Shown: one piece after another, positions 1 to 12,130 of the stretch
Position numbering within the stretch: the first letter of the stretch is position 1
Layout of the letters: the number at the start of each line of letters is the position of its first letter
Source of the DNA: Gnetum montanum
Lineage: Eukaryota; Streptophyta; Gnetopsida; Gnetales; Gnetaceae
Assembly (NCBI GenBank): GCA_015680685.1
Contig: MNCI01016148.1
Span: forward strand, 499,925 to 556,310
Length of the DNA: 56,386 nucleotides
Direction of reading: 5' to 3'
The notes under the pieces: generated by a model
What the model was told of the DNA's origin: nothing
The model's input: only the letters and a program-made list of their open reading frames with translations
Database searches by the model: none
Translations under genes and position numbers: made by a program

Positions 1-1393
1 GGAAGCTGAGACAATAAAAATAAGAAGTCTTTGCATGGTGTGGTCCCCACACATAAAAACACAAAAAAAAAGAAAGAAAAAAACAAAAGTGAGGATTCAA
101 AGCACACCTCTTAGAAAAAATAAAATTTGGGCTGCCAGCACTGGTTATGGAACCAAAGTGTTCCCTCTAACTAAAGCCCTTCTCGCTTCCCATTCTCTCC
201 TTCGTTTCGTTGGAATGGTGGTGGCTCTTCGAAGATGCATCCTTGCTCTCCAAGTAGATGGTTTAGCCAAATGCATTGATGCGAAGTCACTAGAAGTGGT
301 TGGTTTGAGGCTTGAGTTGGAATGAGATTCGCCAAGTCACATTAATCATGAAATACACCAGGGGCTGTACACCACCTTGTTCTTGGGATTCCATTCCACT
401 TCTCTTCTTCCCATCCTTCTCTCCATTGTTCACCTCATTGATGGTTGTATCATTGTATATACTTTGGTTGATGCTTTGTTTTCTTTTTAGTAAATTCTTA
501 CGGTTAAGACTTTAACTCTTGTTCCAAAGGACATTCCCAGAGCCCACGGACTCTTTGAATGTGGGATTGTCAGGGCATTAAGGGCATGAGCCTACTTTGG
601 GGAGGACCCACTGACATTCCTATTTGGAACATTAGTTAATCTATTTTCCTTAACATTTTTGCAATTAATTAACATTTTTGTTCATTTCCATCATGGCATC
701 CCCTTCACCGATGCCATAGTTGTCCCCTTTTACCTATCTTTCCTACTCCTTTTCTTTCTCCATTCTAATGCTACTGGAGGTTTGCGATTAGTCATGGGGG
801 TATGGGGCCTGATTTTTTGATTTTTATCCTAAGCCCTGGATTTTTTCGTTTTTCTTCCTAACCCCTACACCTTCGGTAGTCATCATCTACATTTTCCTAG
901 ATCCATATTAGCCATACCACAACTTAGCCAAGGAACCTAAACCGAAGCAAGGTATGATTTACTTAATGATGCAATTACACTTACTAATATATGATGGTGT
1001 TGTGGGTGCAGATGGCCATCATACAACAACGGAATGGATCTGGAGAAAACACTTGGAGTGGAGCAGCATTGAAGCCGCTATGCAAGGAGCAGAATTGATA
1101 ATGCTCTTACGGATGGACAACGGAAGGCACAATCTAGGCGTTGGCAGCAACAAGACTCTTCTCTCTTCTTCTGTTCTATTCTCTCTCCTCTTTTCTCTTA
1201 GCTGCCAAATGTGGCCTGATTTCATTGTAATAAGGTGTTCACCCTTGTTGTCATGAACACCAGTTTTGTCAAGTCTTGTAATAAAGACCATTCACATGTC
1301 ACCCCATTAGTTCCATTTCCCCTAATAATCCCATACCTACCTGATATCATTGTAAGGAACTCGAGGATGAGTTTTCATTTAGTCATGGGGGTA
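1..1393 (+). mobile_element. 3' internal end of an Athila-type element (Ath-1)
   Basis: This stretch leads straight into the LTR at 1394. About 535-625 (purine-rich, with GGGGAGGACCCACT) matches, in reverse complement, the spacer downstream of the Ath-2 integrase near 9100-9180. Its last ~40 bases match the sequence upstream of the Ath-2 LTR near 5286-5325. A possible ORF3 start lies at 692 (ATGGCATCCCC), but the frame is soon closed. An AATAAAG at about 1281 could be a polyadenylation signal. The short open frames (35-325, 312-515, 954-1256) resemble nothing I recognise and are probably chance. The 5' part of the element is outside the window. Confidence 0.6.
1384..1393 (+). other. Polypurine-like tract of Ath-1
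   Basis: CATGGGGGTA abuts the LTR start TGATGAG. The same GTCATGGGGGTA precedes the Ath-2 LTR on the other strand (5286-5297), so its position and conservation fit the plus-strand primer site of this family. Confidence 0.6.
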
Positions 1394-1448
1394 TGATGAG
1401 ACGCGACCTGCATGTGCCGTGATATTGCGTATGCGATATCGCGGTTGC

Positions 1449-1503
1449 CGCGATATCGCGTCTTCTCCTGCGATATCGCGGTCCACCGCCATATCTATAA
1501 ATA
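1449..1503 (+). promoter_or_regulatory. LTR promoter region: CG-rich palindrome and TATA box
   Basis: CGCGATATCGCG at 1449-1460 is a perfect 12-bp palindrome. GCGATATCGCG occurs three times between about 1430 and 1482, just upstream of TATAAATA at 1496-1503. The Ath-3 LTR has the same layout (TATAAATA at 53069-53076), but there the CG pairs are mostly changed to TG or CA. Position and the shared TATA box support a promoter; the role of the palindrome is inferred. Confidence 0.6.
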
Positions 1504-1749
1504 AGAGGCGACACTCCCTTCATTTTCCAAATCCTGGCTAGAAGTAGTGAAGCTCTGGCAGATTGATCACTCCAGAGTTAGAATTTTTCCCATGTGCCCG
1601 CAGTAGGAGTCCTAGAGTGAACGGCTCTTTATTCGAGCAGCTTGTAACCTAAACCCAAGTTGTGTACGGCAATAAAGACAAACTTGATTGGATAAACCTT
1701 GCAGCATGTGGTTTCATTTATTGTTGTTTATTTACTACTTTCCTAGTGC

Positions 1750-2010
1750 GCACAAGTACGAATTGATTACGAGCGTCTACGGACGTGTACGGCTAGTCGC
1801 AATGCATGAGTACGACTTGATTACAAGCATTGGCTGCTTGGTAACCCAGTAGCGTATTCCAGGATTCTGCGCTTGGTAATCCCAGTGGTAGTCCAATGTG
1901 TACGGCTAGTCAAGGAATCGGCTACTCATTGCTAGGCTAGAACGTGTGATAAGTACGACTTAGTTACGAGCACCCACGGGTGTGTACGGCTAGCTAAGGA
2001 ATCGGCTGCT
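1750..2010 (+). repeat. Short direct repeats inside the Ath-1 LTR
   Basis: Three related units share AGTACGACTTGATTACGAGC-like sequence (near 1755, 1811 and 1951). GTGTACGGCTAG occurs three times (near 1787, 1898, 1980) and AAGGAATCGGCT twice. The Ath-3 LTR has only part of this block, so the LTR length difference comes partly from copy number here. Confidence 0.6.
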
Positions 2011-2438
2011 TATCACACTTAAGCTAAATAGGTGCCTCAGTACGACCACTTCGAGCACTTGCGTTACGTGTGGTGATCCCAGTAACGATTAGCGTTTGGT
2101 AAGCCACAGTTGCATAGTTCAGGGTGTGTCCGGTAAGTGGGAACGGATGCTGACGCTAGTTAACTTAGACTTAGGACATTAGTTAGAGTTAGCTTAGTTT
2201 CTCAACCCTTTCCTCTGATAGCATAGAAGATAAACCGAAAAATACCAAAAAAATCACATACCTCAGACTTGCTTAACCATACACCGTGACACTTACAAGC
2301 AAGCCTGGGAAGACAACGAACGATTAACCCCAAGTGTTTCTTGTGGTGTTAAGGCATTTAGTCTGCGGAGTTCGACCGGATCGCACGTGCACGCTCGTAT
2401 TCGTATGGTTGAGTGTAGGGGTACCTCGCCACTCATCA

Positions 2439-4409
2439 ACATGTTTCCTTGTTTGTTTTATATTTTAGTTCTTATGTCTCGTTATTTAACATCTTCCTTT
2501 GGTGTATAGTAAGAGTGTAAAATTTTCTTCTCTAAGTTCTCTATTTGGTTCATTTTCATAGGAAAAGAACTAATAAGTGGGTTGGTTGTTTTCATGCATC
2601 TTTTAAATGGTTTGGTATTCTGATTCTTGAGCCACTAGATATCCTTTGGTTTAGTGGCTAACATGTAAACTTGGTTTTGCACACACACTTATTTCTTAAG
2701 TTTGTTGTGGATTGGTATAGGAATCATGTTAGTACTTGGAACTTTCAGCCCACAACTACACCCTTTATCATTATTAGTAATGTAGGGAATTTTCTGTGTC
2801 TCCATAGTAATAGGTTCATCTTTTACGTTTTGTGTTAGAGTGGTAATGGTGTTTGGATCTTGCATATGATTAGGAGACATTGTTTTTGTGAGGAACAAGG
2901 TTGCAGTAGATTGTCCTTGTGCTAGTTTTGATGGGCTAGTAGGTCTACTAATTTTATTCCCATGTGTGAGAACTGCCCTAAAGAAAGAATGTCTTCGAGA
3001 ATTTTGCTAAGATATACTAACATTATCATTCACTTATATGTTCACGGCACAAGTGGGATTCTTATATTAAGGTTTTGGTACCAATCCTTCCTGCATTATT
3101 GGTGGTAACATATGTTGGAGGGAAGTATGAGAGTATTGAGAATGTGATAGAGGATAAGAGGCGCGAGATGGTGATCCCACAAGAGATGTGATGGGTTGAT
3201 AGTATTTGAAAGAAGAGTAGTAGTCATTTGAGGTAGGTGAAGTAGAACCATTTGGAAAAATAGGTTGTTGAACATAGTATCCATAAGGGTTTGGCTAGTG
3301 ATAGGGGTATTGCTAATTTGTTTATGGCATCCCCCATGATTATGAGTTTTGCCATTGTGGTCGATAGTAGTCTTGAGTTTGATAACAAGTCCCACTAGGG
3401 TAGTACTGTTGGTTATAGGACTGTCTATAATTACCTTGTGGGTAAGGAAATATCCTAGGCATTTACTTTTCTACAAACTTAGGATTCAAAGAAAAAGCCC
3501 CAAGATCTTGTAAATGTAACATAACTGGGCAATAGCCCTTTGGATGTTCATATTGGTAGATCTACATCCATCATCCTCTTCTATATCTAAGTTTGTAACC
3601 TCTTCTACTATAGTTATTTTTCCCTTTTTTCTAATAAGTGTTCTTACCTATTTNCATAGGAGTTGATGAATGAAAAAGTTATAACCAACTTAAAAATCAT
3701 GGAGAAGAGGGTAAAGCAAAAAGGATTAAGTGATCAAAATAAGAAGAGGAAAAAGGATAAAGAAATAGGTAAGAACACTTATTAGAAAAAAGGGAAAAAT
3801 AACTATAGTAGAAGAGGTTACAAACTTAGATATAGAAGAGGATGATGGATGTAGATCTACCAATATGAACATCCAAAGGGCTATTGCCCAGTTATGTTAC
3901 ATTTACAAGATCTTGGGGCTTTTTCTTTGAATCCTAAGTTTGTAGAAAAGTAAATGCCTAGGATATTTCCTTACCCACAAGGTAATTATAGACAGTCCTA
4001 TAACCNTTGCATCCAAGATTTATGATTTTCTTGCTTGCACCCTTAGATTTATTTTCTTAGATTGGACACTTTTCATAGGTTTGGTATTTTTCGTTAAAGA
4101 GCTCAAGCATTATGGACCACCAGTGGATTGAATCTCATTCAATTAATCTATACCAACTTTTAGCATCTTCTATTAGTATCCTAGGAAAGAGCTTAATCTT
4201 TTGCCACTTACTTTCAATATTTTGTAAGGCATAGGCATCATGGAAGTCTTGTAAATGATGTAGAGGATCAAAATTATAGCTTCCCTTAAATTTAGGAATG
4301 TTATTCATATCAAATTGTTTAATGCAGCTTTTCCTTTAATGCCTATCAAGTATTTGAACTACCTCCCTAATTTGTATCATGCTCTTAGTAGCCAACAAGG
4401 GTTCATCTT
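2439..4409 (-). pseudogene. gag: Athila gag fragment joined to the Ath-2 LTR
   Basis: Read on minus, this encodes a broken Gag: the retrotransposon-gag core (4340-4010, with LKLFPR- and SWYR-type motifs), a zinc-knuckle remnant with EHPKGYC, and a proline/tyrosine-rich C-terminus (PYGYYVQQPIFPNGS near 3290-3250). All three parts align with the Ath-3 gag at 54190-55500. The primer site, leader and Gag N-terminus expected after an LTR are missing: the LTR end at 4410 runs straight into mid-gag. The segment 3655-4005 is inverted relative to the rest (see the inverted repeat). Stops and frameshifts are frequent, so it is not functional. Confidence 0.8.
3411..4005. repeat. 243-bp perfect inverted repeat bounded by single Ns
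   Basis: Positions 3411-3653 and 3763-4005 look like perfect reverse complements, with a 109-bp loop. Single Ns sit at 3654 and 4006, exactly bounding the segment 3655-4005. That segment encodes gag (zinc knuckle and following residues) on +, while its surroundings encode gag on minus. If it is flipped, its unique 109 bp supplies the gag stretch expected between 4007 and 3653. The simplest reading is a small contig placed backwards by the assembler, not a biological palindrome. Confidence 0.85.
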
Positions 4410-5285
4410 TGATGAGTGGCAAGGTACCCCTACACCCAACCATATGAATCACTAAGGGATTTACGCATGATCTGGTTGAATTCTATGGATTCCTAGTGTT
4501 CTTATACATAGGATTCAATCTAGAATGTGAATCTAATTATGGAATGATCGTTGTCTTTCCAACTACACTTTTGAGACTCACTTGTATGGTTAAGTGTAAT
4601 TGAGATGCAAGATTTTTATTATTTCATATTTTGTTTGCCTAAGGTTGGTAATAGATTGAGAATAAATTGATTAACTAATTCAACTAATTCAATTGCTAAT
4701 TAATAACTAACTATCCTAACATAAGCATCCTGTCCTACTTTCTATACACATCCTGAACGCATACAACACTACTGGGTGACCAAGTGTAAAGTGCTACTGG
4801 GATTACCAAGTGCTATACATATGTTCAAAGTGGTCGTACTTATGTTTGCTACTTTATTTAGCTTAATTAATTAATTACTTAAATTCTAAACCATTCTAGC
4901 TTAATTAATGAAAATAAAAAATGCATAAATAAATCATTAAGCTAGTCCAACTGCTACAAGGTTTATCAAAAAGCTCATCTTCATTACTACACACATTGTA
5001 GTCCTCAGGTATAATAGTGCTTGAATAAAGATCCATACACTCCTTAACTCTTACTGAGAGCACTTAGAAAATTAGTCTCTCTTAAAAAATAAATTACAAG
5101 AATTCCACTAGCAACTAAAATTCTAATCCCCATTAACATGCCTGGGATGCTGTATTTATTGACCTACTAGGATGCCACATTAATGAGTACACGTCACTGT
5201 GGAAAACCCTACATTGATGGGATTCCATCAATGGGGTTACATTGATGACATCCCATCAATGCAGTTGATCGAAGACACTTCATCA
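4410..5285 (-). repeat. LTR of Ath-2 (3' LTR)
   Basis: Read on minus it starts TGATGAAG and ends CCACTCATCA, matching the ends of the LTRs at 1394-2438 and 52959-53793. It is 876 bp. The polypurine-like GTCATGGGGGTA lies just upstream on minus (5286-5297), which makes it the 3' LTR of the integrase-bearing element to its right. Gag sequence also follows it directly at 4409, as if the same LTR had once headed a second unit. Confidence 0.85.
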
Positions 5286-5297
5286 TACCCCCATGAC
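5286..5297 (-). other. Polypurine-like tract of Ath-2
   Basis: GTCATGGGGGTA on minus abuts the LTR start and matches the tract before the Ath-1 LTR. A second GTCATGGGGGA-like copy lies near 10305, just after the integrase. Confidence 0.55.
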
Positions 5298-5499
5298 TGA
5301 ATGAAAGCTCATCCTTGAGTTCTTTACAAAATTGAAAAGGTATGAGATTATTAACTAACACTCAATACAACAAAACAAAACTAACTACTTAGGTGTATGG
5401 ATCAACATTGATTACAAAATTGTTGTGTTTATGATACAAAATTAAACACTAAAACATAATTGAAAAAAATTGGATAACACATCCTTTGTTGGTGTGAAT

Positions 5500-8344
5500 A
5501 CAATTGAAAAGATTAGATGTCTTAGGCAGTGGAGGTTCCTGAGGTTATAAAGGACCTTCTCCTACTTTGGGTGCATGTGATGGTTGAGGTAGTTGTGGCT
5601 ATCCTGCTACAACTGCCACTTCCAGTGGAAGGTGAAAGGCATGTAACAATGTCTTCATCTTCTCCTCCTTACTCTAGGTGTCATTCACAGTGCATGCGAC
5701 ATCACCAATGTGGGCTAGAATGTGAATATCCCATAGACAAGGCATTATTGAGAAGAGCTCCTTTACATTAACAAACCAGGTAATGAATTTCTTGTGTTCA
5801 ATGTTAAACACCCTAAGTGCATTCTATAGCTCCTAGTAATTTTTTATCCTTTTGGTGAGGTTCTCAGTTGTTGATCTTTGATTAATAAAGTTTGCCTTGA
5901 GAACCTCAAGTTTTGTGTTTTCCATTACAAGATTCTACTTGGTGTCTTTGTGGTGCTTGAACTCTACCTCATACTACAAGTATGAGCTATCACTTGTTGT
6001 ATCTAGCAATCAACATAACCAAATTTTCATATCAAAGATTGGCAAGCTCCATGTATTTTGTCATCTCCTTAATCTACAACTCCTTCATGCAGATCTCTAT
6101 CTTTTTTTAGGTATCAATCCCATCAACTATAGGTTGCCATACCTCTCTTCCTTAGAGGGTATAATTTACTTTCACCTTCATAAACTAGATGTGTTTTTCA
6201 TTAACTTCTTTATGTAGACTGACCTAATCTCTATACTGATTTCTAACTCTCTCAAATTTGAGAACCTCTAATTTCTTGGTAACTACTTTGATTATAATGT
6301 TTTGGAAAATAGCATGGAACTCCTCAATAGAGATGTTTTTATTTTTTTTGCTAATCTTCTCAGCTCAATGTTCACTTTGGCTAGCTACTCCTACTATTGA
6401 TGGTTGAAATCTACCATTTGTTGTTTTTGCACATCAACATTTCTCAGGTGATGATTCTCTACGATCAATTGTACATTCTCTTGGTGGGTCTAATCCAAGG
6501 CCTTCTAAATTTTATGCTAAGTGGACTCTGCCAAGGATCAATAGAATACTACCATTTCCATCACACCCTCAACCCCTTTCAATCTTATGTGAAGCTATTC
6601 AAGAGCTTCATCCTTTATTAGTGCTTGGTTGAGGAATGCAAAGTCAGCGATCTGGGCTCCTAGTTTGACAACCTCTATAGCCAAGCATTCATTTAGCTTC
6701 TTGGATATTTTGAGTTGCTTCTTCAAAATTATGTTCTTGCCCCTTTCTTCCAACAACTCCAACTAGGTTGCAATTATGTTGTCCAAAAGGTCAAAGACAT
6801 CCAAAATCAGTTATCTGGTTCCCACCAGTTGATCCAACAATTGTTCATGCTGTGCTATGCTCAACTTGCCACTTGTTATTCTTGTAGATGTATGCACATA
6901 TTTAAGTGTAGATATGTCTAGTATAGACATCGTGGGTGTGTTTAGAGTTTCAGTAATTCTATTAGCAACCACCTCTGATGCTATGTCTTATCCCTGGAGT
7001 TGCATCACCAAAACTATTGCTCCCTTGCCCTCCCCCAAGCACCCTTAAAAAGTAACAGCATTCCTAGAGATTTCTAGAAATTTTTGCTATTATAAGAGGG
7101 ACACTATTATCTCTTAGGCACTAGGATTTAATCTTGTGAGTAGCTACTTTCTTTGGGCTAAAAATATTAGTCCACCTTCCTCCATTTGGCTAACTGTTTG
7201 AGCCACTTCATTTGGGTGACTTATTGCTAGCTGGTACATAGATGGATCACCACCACTTGTTCCTACTTGTTGATCTTACTCATTCAAGATCCATTCTTAG
7301 AATTTGCACAATAGTTGAAAAGATGCAACAATATTCAACACTGTTTATTGAGTGGGTTGTGGAGGTGGTGGTTGCTACTCCTTTTCTTGGATGACTTTTG
7401 GAGGGACTTTTTCCTTCATCATCTCCATCCAATTAGTGGATGGATCATGTTAGGCTTTGTCATTTATATAGTAAGTTATTTCTTCCCTCTAACATAGTTT
7501 TCTGATGAGGCATGGAAAGGGAAGTGCCTTCCTTCCATGTTTTTTCTCCTTGAAGTGCTTTTCTATCTCAAGATAGATTAGCTATGGAAGGTTGATAGGG
7601 AATCTATTGCTTAGAGTGATACATGCATGGGTAAAGAAGGTAGTGATCTTACTTTGCCTCACTATTGGATTAAGGTGAAAGGCTACAATATTGTAGTAGA
7701 TTCTCTCCATCAATGTGAGCACACTAAAAGCCTTACGGTTGATGCCATAACACCACTATATCCATTCTTTCTTGATGCTAGGGTATGCATGTATTGGAAT
7801 CTTAGCGAGATTCACCCTAGTTTCTAGCAACCCAAGTGCCTCTGAAATAAACTTGCACTTATTAGGACATTAAAATGTACTTGATCTTGACTATTGAATT
7901 AACTTACCTATTATTCTAGAATAAGAACATCTCTCCCATGTACCACTCCCTGTTGAAAGTGATGATGGGCCACATGGGAGAGGTCTTCAATTGATCTTGT
8001 ACTTCTTGAGGTGCTTGCTCTAAGAAAGAGTCAAAATTCAACTCTTGAAGCTTCATTTTCTAAACCTCCTTTGATTTAATCTACTTGAGGTAGGCTTCTA
8101 TTAAAGTCATCTCAAGGTTTGCCTATGGAGCTGGTGCCTCATTTTGGTGGGATTGCTTTGTCATTGCTACTTCTTCTGGAATCTTATAGATAAAGTCCAC
8201 TTTGAGCTCCTCCCTAAGAGGTCCCATAGCATGGGTTGTTGCTTGTTCTTCTTGGGCCTATTATTGGCCCCTTACTATTCATGGTCATTTGTCCCATGGC
8301 TATGATTGTCCTCCTTCCTATGTGTGCTTTCCCTTTGGTGCCAT
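5500..8344 (-). pseudogene. Third ORF of Ath-2, downstream of integrase (env-like position)
   Basis: A possible start is at 8344 (ATGGCACCAAAGGG on minus). Open patches on minus between about 8250 and 7500 end in a motif near 7520 of the form HFKEKK...LPFPCLIRKLC. I associate this type of motif with accessory proteins encoded downstream of pol in plant gypsy elements. The part from about 6900 to 5800 is rich in K and E and could be coiled-coil. Athila elements are known to carry an extra ORF here, sometimes called env-like. I see no signal peptide or membrane segment, so a real envelope function is not supported. The frame is heavily broken. The + strand open frames in this interval (for example 5897-6217 and 6397-6621) are shadows. 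Confidence 0.5.
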
Positions 8345-10310
8345 CTCTGGACATAACACATCCAAGCATTAGTATATATAATGTGTAACTTATATGTTTT
8401 GATACCTTATCTCATTAGTTAGTTGCACTTAGGCTAAGGTTGAACCATGGTAGATTAGTCTTTTTTATTATTTAATTAATTTTTAAGTTCAAAGTGTCAC
8501 TGAAGCTAGTTGGAAGGGTTTAACTTTTGTAATTTGATGTTTTCATGTTGATTTCTTTGTTAAACCTTTGTGAGAGTTAGAAACATTTTAAAAAAATTTC
8601 TATCAAAAAATTTAGGTTTGTGGTCCCCATGGCTAAGAGCTTACCTTTGGTAGCTATAGGGTTGAAGAATGAAGTGATTTGAACAAATGGTTATAAATAT
8701 ATGGCTTCTAGAAGGTTCTAGGATTTGAAAACTGTAAAAAATCCTCTAGCATTTTAAAGGAAATGTAAAAAATTCCAAGTGTGGGCACGCACACACACAG
8801 ATTTATATATATATATGCTATTTCTATGCTACATCAATGGGGTCCCATATATGGGGTCTCATATACTTAGGAGGCCTATCAAGGGGTACCCATTTACAAA
8901 GTGTGTAAACAAAATTTGATGGAATCATTGAAGAGGATCTCTAAAATCTCAAAAATTGAAAAAAATGGAAGGAGAATGTGTTCATTGAAGAAATTTCCTT
9001 AAGGAGCACATAGTTGGGTGCATCAAATGGGGTGCACAAAGGTTTGGATTGCAAGAATGTCTAAGGATGAGATACTTAATTAACCCAACTAAGAGATATG
9101 CAAGTGGGTCCTCCCCATAGTAGGCACATTCCCTTTTTGCCCTTACATAACCTCAACCTGAGGAGTCCACGAGCCCTATAGGTGATTAATGATTATGAAA
9201 GTTAAGGACCAAAACCTGCAAGAATCTACCTAAGAATTCAAGTATGTCAAATCAAGACATCGAACTAGGACATGGACACTAGTAGTAAGGTGAGTTATGG
9301 AAAGCATAGATGGATGAAAGAGAAAGTGTAATGGAGTTCTTGATTAAGGTCACATGAAGTACATCATGAATTTTGTGGTTAAATGACTTGATAAAATCCA
9401 TCTTTAGTGTAGACCAAAATCAATCACATTTAATGACTTCGCATCACCACTGTAAGACTGGTTAATCTCCTTGAGACACAAGAGTGCTCCCACAGATCAA
9501 GCATGATTCCTTATAGAGAAGAAAAGAGAAATAATAAGTGAGAAAGGGGCTTAGTTAGAGGGGACCTTTAGGCATGGGTAACATGTCTTTCTAGTCCCAT
9601 AACTAGTGCTTGTAGCCCATTATTCTATTTAAAGGATGTGCTTTAAATTCCCATCATCATCATTTTCATTTTTTATTTGTTTTTTGTTTTTGTTTTTTGT
9701 TTTTTTTTAATTTTTTTTTATGAAAACCACACCATGTAAAGAATTATTCGACTTCCTATTATTGGTCGACATAGAATGGTAAGAAATCCATGAAANTGTC
9801 CAAAAACTACCAAGGTCACAAGTTTGTTTAAGGTTTTACTTAATGAAAAGGGACCTCCTACTTCCAAAACAATGAAAACCATAGAGTTTGTAAATGGGTG
9901 AATGTTGTGGCTCATTGCCTATTCCATGACAAAGAAACCATGTCTTAGTTATTGGTACCAAAATTCAAAAATAGAAACCAGACATTAGCAATCAAAAACA
10001 ATAAATACAAACAACCATTAACAACTATAGCACCATAGTGTCTTATTGGCACCAAGCACTTTATTGGAAAAAATTTAGAAAATCATACCCAAAACAAAGG
10101 AAATTAAATTAGAAAGTGAAAAATATTCAGGAAAAATGAAATGTACCAATGATGGTGTAAAATAAAAAATGGTGTAAAATAGGAAAAAAGTTTAGACCAA
10201 AAAGGTGTAAAATAAACTAAGTGTAAAACAAAAATGTGTAAAATAAAATAAAAATATAAAAACTAAGTAGCCATGTAAATGATTAGCATGAATGGCCATC
10301 TCCCCCATGA
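8345..10310 (-). other. Non-coding spacer of Ath-2 between integrase and ORF3
   Basis: No coding signal is seen. The region is AT-rich, with a (CA)n/(TA)n tract at about 8786-8816, a T-rich tract at 9661-9720, and repeated GGTGTAAAATA-type words at 10150-10250. One N is at 9796. The stretch near 9100-9180 is shared with Ath-1, which ties the spacer to the element family. A minus open frame at 9718-9915 shows no motif. Confidence 0.5.
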
Positions 10311-11500
10311 CTGAGTTAGAAGAAGGAGGTCTGAAAGATTGAGTGATGTTGTCCATCTAATGAGGCATTCGTTGCACTGGCTTGCCTAGGCTCATGGAAA
10401 GATTTTATTTATTGAATGTTAACCAATTATTTCTTATTTGGGATTTCAGGTTTGTAAATTATCATGGCCCCAAAAGAAAAGGTTTCATCAATTATATAAG
10501 GCTCCTCCCACAATGGTTGAAATTTAGTTTGTTGTGGAACGTGTGTGGGGTTCCAATAGAGGACCTTATCTCCAGGTTGAAATTTGACTTTTCTTATTCT
10601 TAGCTCATGTCATTGCTTGCTAAATGCCTTGTGTACTTCATTCAAGAATAGGGCCACTAATTAGTTTTCATCTAGCACATTAAGGTTGATCAATTATTCT
10701 CTTTGTGCTTGACTCAAGTCAAGATCTAGGTCATAGGCTATTGAAAGTGTATGAAGCTCAAACTGAATAAGAAGTGTTGGTAGTTTTCCATACACTAGCT
10801 CATAGGGAAAGTAGCCTATAGGGAGTTTCCATGTTAAGTAGTAGGCCCAGAGGGTATCATTGAGTTTTATGCTCTAGTCTCTCCTACATTTTCTAACAAT
10901 TCTTATTAAGATCTTTGTAATCTCCCTGTTAGTAACCTCTACTTGATCATTGGCTTGGGGGTGGTAGGGTGTTGTTAATTTATGTTTAACCCTTAAGTGT
11001 TGCATGATCTTACAAAAAGTGGTGCTTGTGAAATGGGTTGCATTGTTAGAAATTAGTGCATGTGGCATCCCAAACTTGTTTACAATGTGCTATTAAAAAA
11101 ATTTAGTAGTGAATGATGTATAGTCAACAATGGTTGCTGCTTCTACCCATTTAGTACAGTAGTCAACGTCAACGATAATGCACCTTTTTATTAAACATGG
11201 ATGTGATGGGATCCATGTAGTCTCTACCCCATATGTTGAAGGTTTCTAGTGGTTGGATCCACTATTGAGGTCCCTCCATTTGCATTGTCATCTCACCATT
11301 TTATTGACAACATTCACAAGATCAAACAAATTGGTGGACATCCCTAAATATTATTGGCCAATAGCACCCTACCATCATAATTTTTATGATCATACATCTC
11401 CCTACATAGTGGCCTCTATAAGGGCCTCATGAGCATCATGGAGAATGCGTAGTTGATCAGTATTAAGGACATACCAATGAACCAAGCCATTGGTGCACAC
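10311..11500 (-). pseudogene. Ath-2 integrase (broken)
   Basis: On minus, VDYCTKWVEA (near 11165) and the block PHALISNNATHF...TPYHPQAN...VEVTNREI (11068-10874) mark the catalytic core. The C-terminal part reads FQPGDKVLYWN and later FQPLWEEPYIID near 10580-10500, as in gypsy integrases. Of the catalytic triad, the second aspartate appears to be replaced by asparagine (ISNN where ISDN is usual); the glutamate of VEVTN is present. Several stops interrupt the frame. Integrase would insert the cDNA into the nuclear genome; this copy cannot. Confidence 0.85.
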
Positions 11501-12130
11501 CTTGTAAATGTGTTCATTGATTTCTATGAAGTGCTTGGCCTAATGGAGAAACTTTTATTTTTTCCTATGATCTAGACCTTGTGGCATCTCTTGAGTGAGA
11601 AGATAAGTGAGGATGCCATCATACCATTTTGGTTCTATAGGCACTTGGTCATCAATTACTATGGCAAAGAGGATTTCATCAAGAAATTGATGAGAGAGTG
11701 GGCTCTCCTCCTCTTTATTATCCCATATTTATTGAGAGAGATGATCTATCATTGTAAGATTGAATTCCTCCAAGATCACTAGCCATCATATGAAACAGGG
11801 GCTCACTATTGGCTTGTTCATTAGGAAGTGAATGGCACTATGGTCAGTGTGTACAAATACTTTGTACCCAAGCACATAGTGCCTAAACTTTTCCAAGCAT
11901 AAAACACTACCATCAATTCTTTCTCCATTTTGCTATAATTAAGATGTGCATCCACAATGCTTTAGCTTACATAGGGGATGTAATATGGATGTTTCTGATC
12001 ATCAAACTATGTTAGCATAACTTCCAAGATATGACTAGTCTGGTGCTCATAGAATTTGAGTTTCTATGAGTTTCTCCTTCAGCTATTGAAATGCATTTTC
12101 ATATTCCTTGATCTAAAAAAATGGAGCATC
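11501..12130 (-). pseudogene. Ath-2 RNase H and integrase N-terminal region (broken)
   Basis: Minus-strand reading gives EKFRHYVLGYKVFVHTDHSA and later HFLMNKP near 11890-11800, the RNase H signature of Ty3/Gypsy pol. Below that come FLDEILFAI- and HEALIEAT-like pieces leading toward the integrase zinc-binding region, which is too damaged to show its HHCC set. No second (archaeal-type) RNase H is visible, unlike in Tat-A, which supports the Athila assignment. Confidence 0.75.

Larger units (their letters stand above)
1394..2438 (+). repeat. 3' LTR of Ath-1
   Basis: The LTR begins TGATGAG and ends CTCATCA, a 7-bp terminal inverted repeat around the usual TG...CA. It is 1045 bp and is the longest and least decayed of the three Athila LTRs here (others at 4410-5285 and 52959-53793). 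The polypurine-like tract is on its left and no primer-binding site follows on its right, so it is a 3' LTR read on +. On its right it runs directly into a minus-strand gag fragment, which suggests insertion into, or recombination with, older Athila DNA. Confidence 0.85.

Noticed and set aside
3411-4005. Real hairpin, inverted-repeat element or MITE
   Set aside because: The arms are gag coding sequence, there is no target duplication, and Ns bound the inverted segment.
5897-7048. Series of + strand open frames as host genes
   Set aside because: They are antisense shadows of the minus-strand Ath-2 ORF3 region, with leucine/isoleucine-rich composition from AT-rich DNA.
5500-8344. True envelope gene giving an infectious retrovirus
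   Set aside because: No signal peptide, membrane segment or fusion motif is visible; only the position matches env-like ORFs.
8786-8816. CA/TA microsatellite as a regulatory element
   Set aside because: Short simple repeat in a decayed spacer with nothing to support a function.
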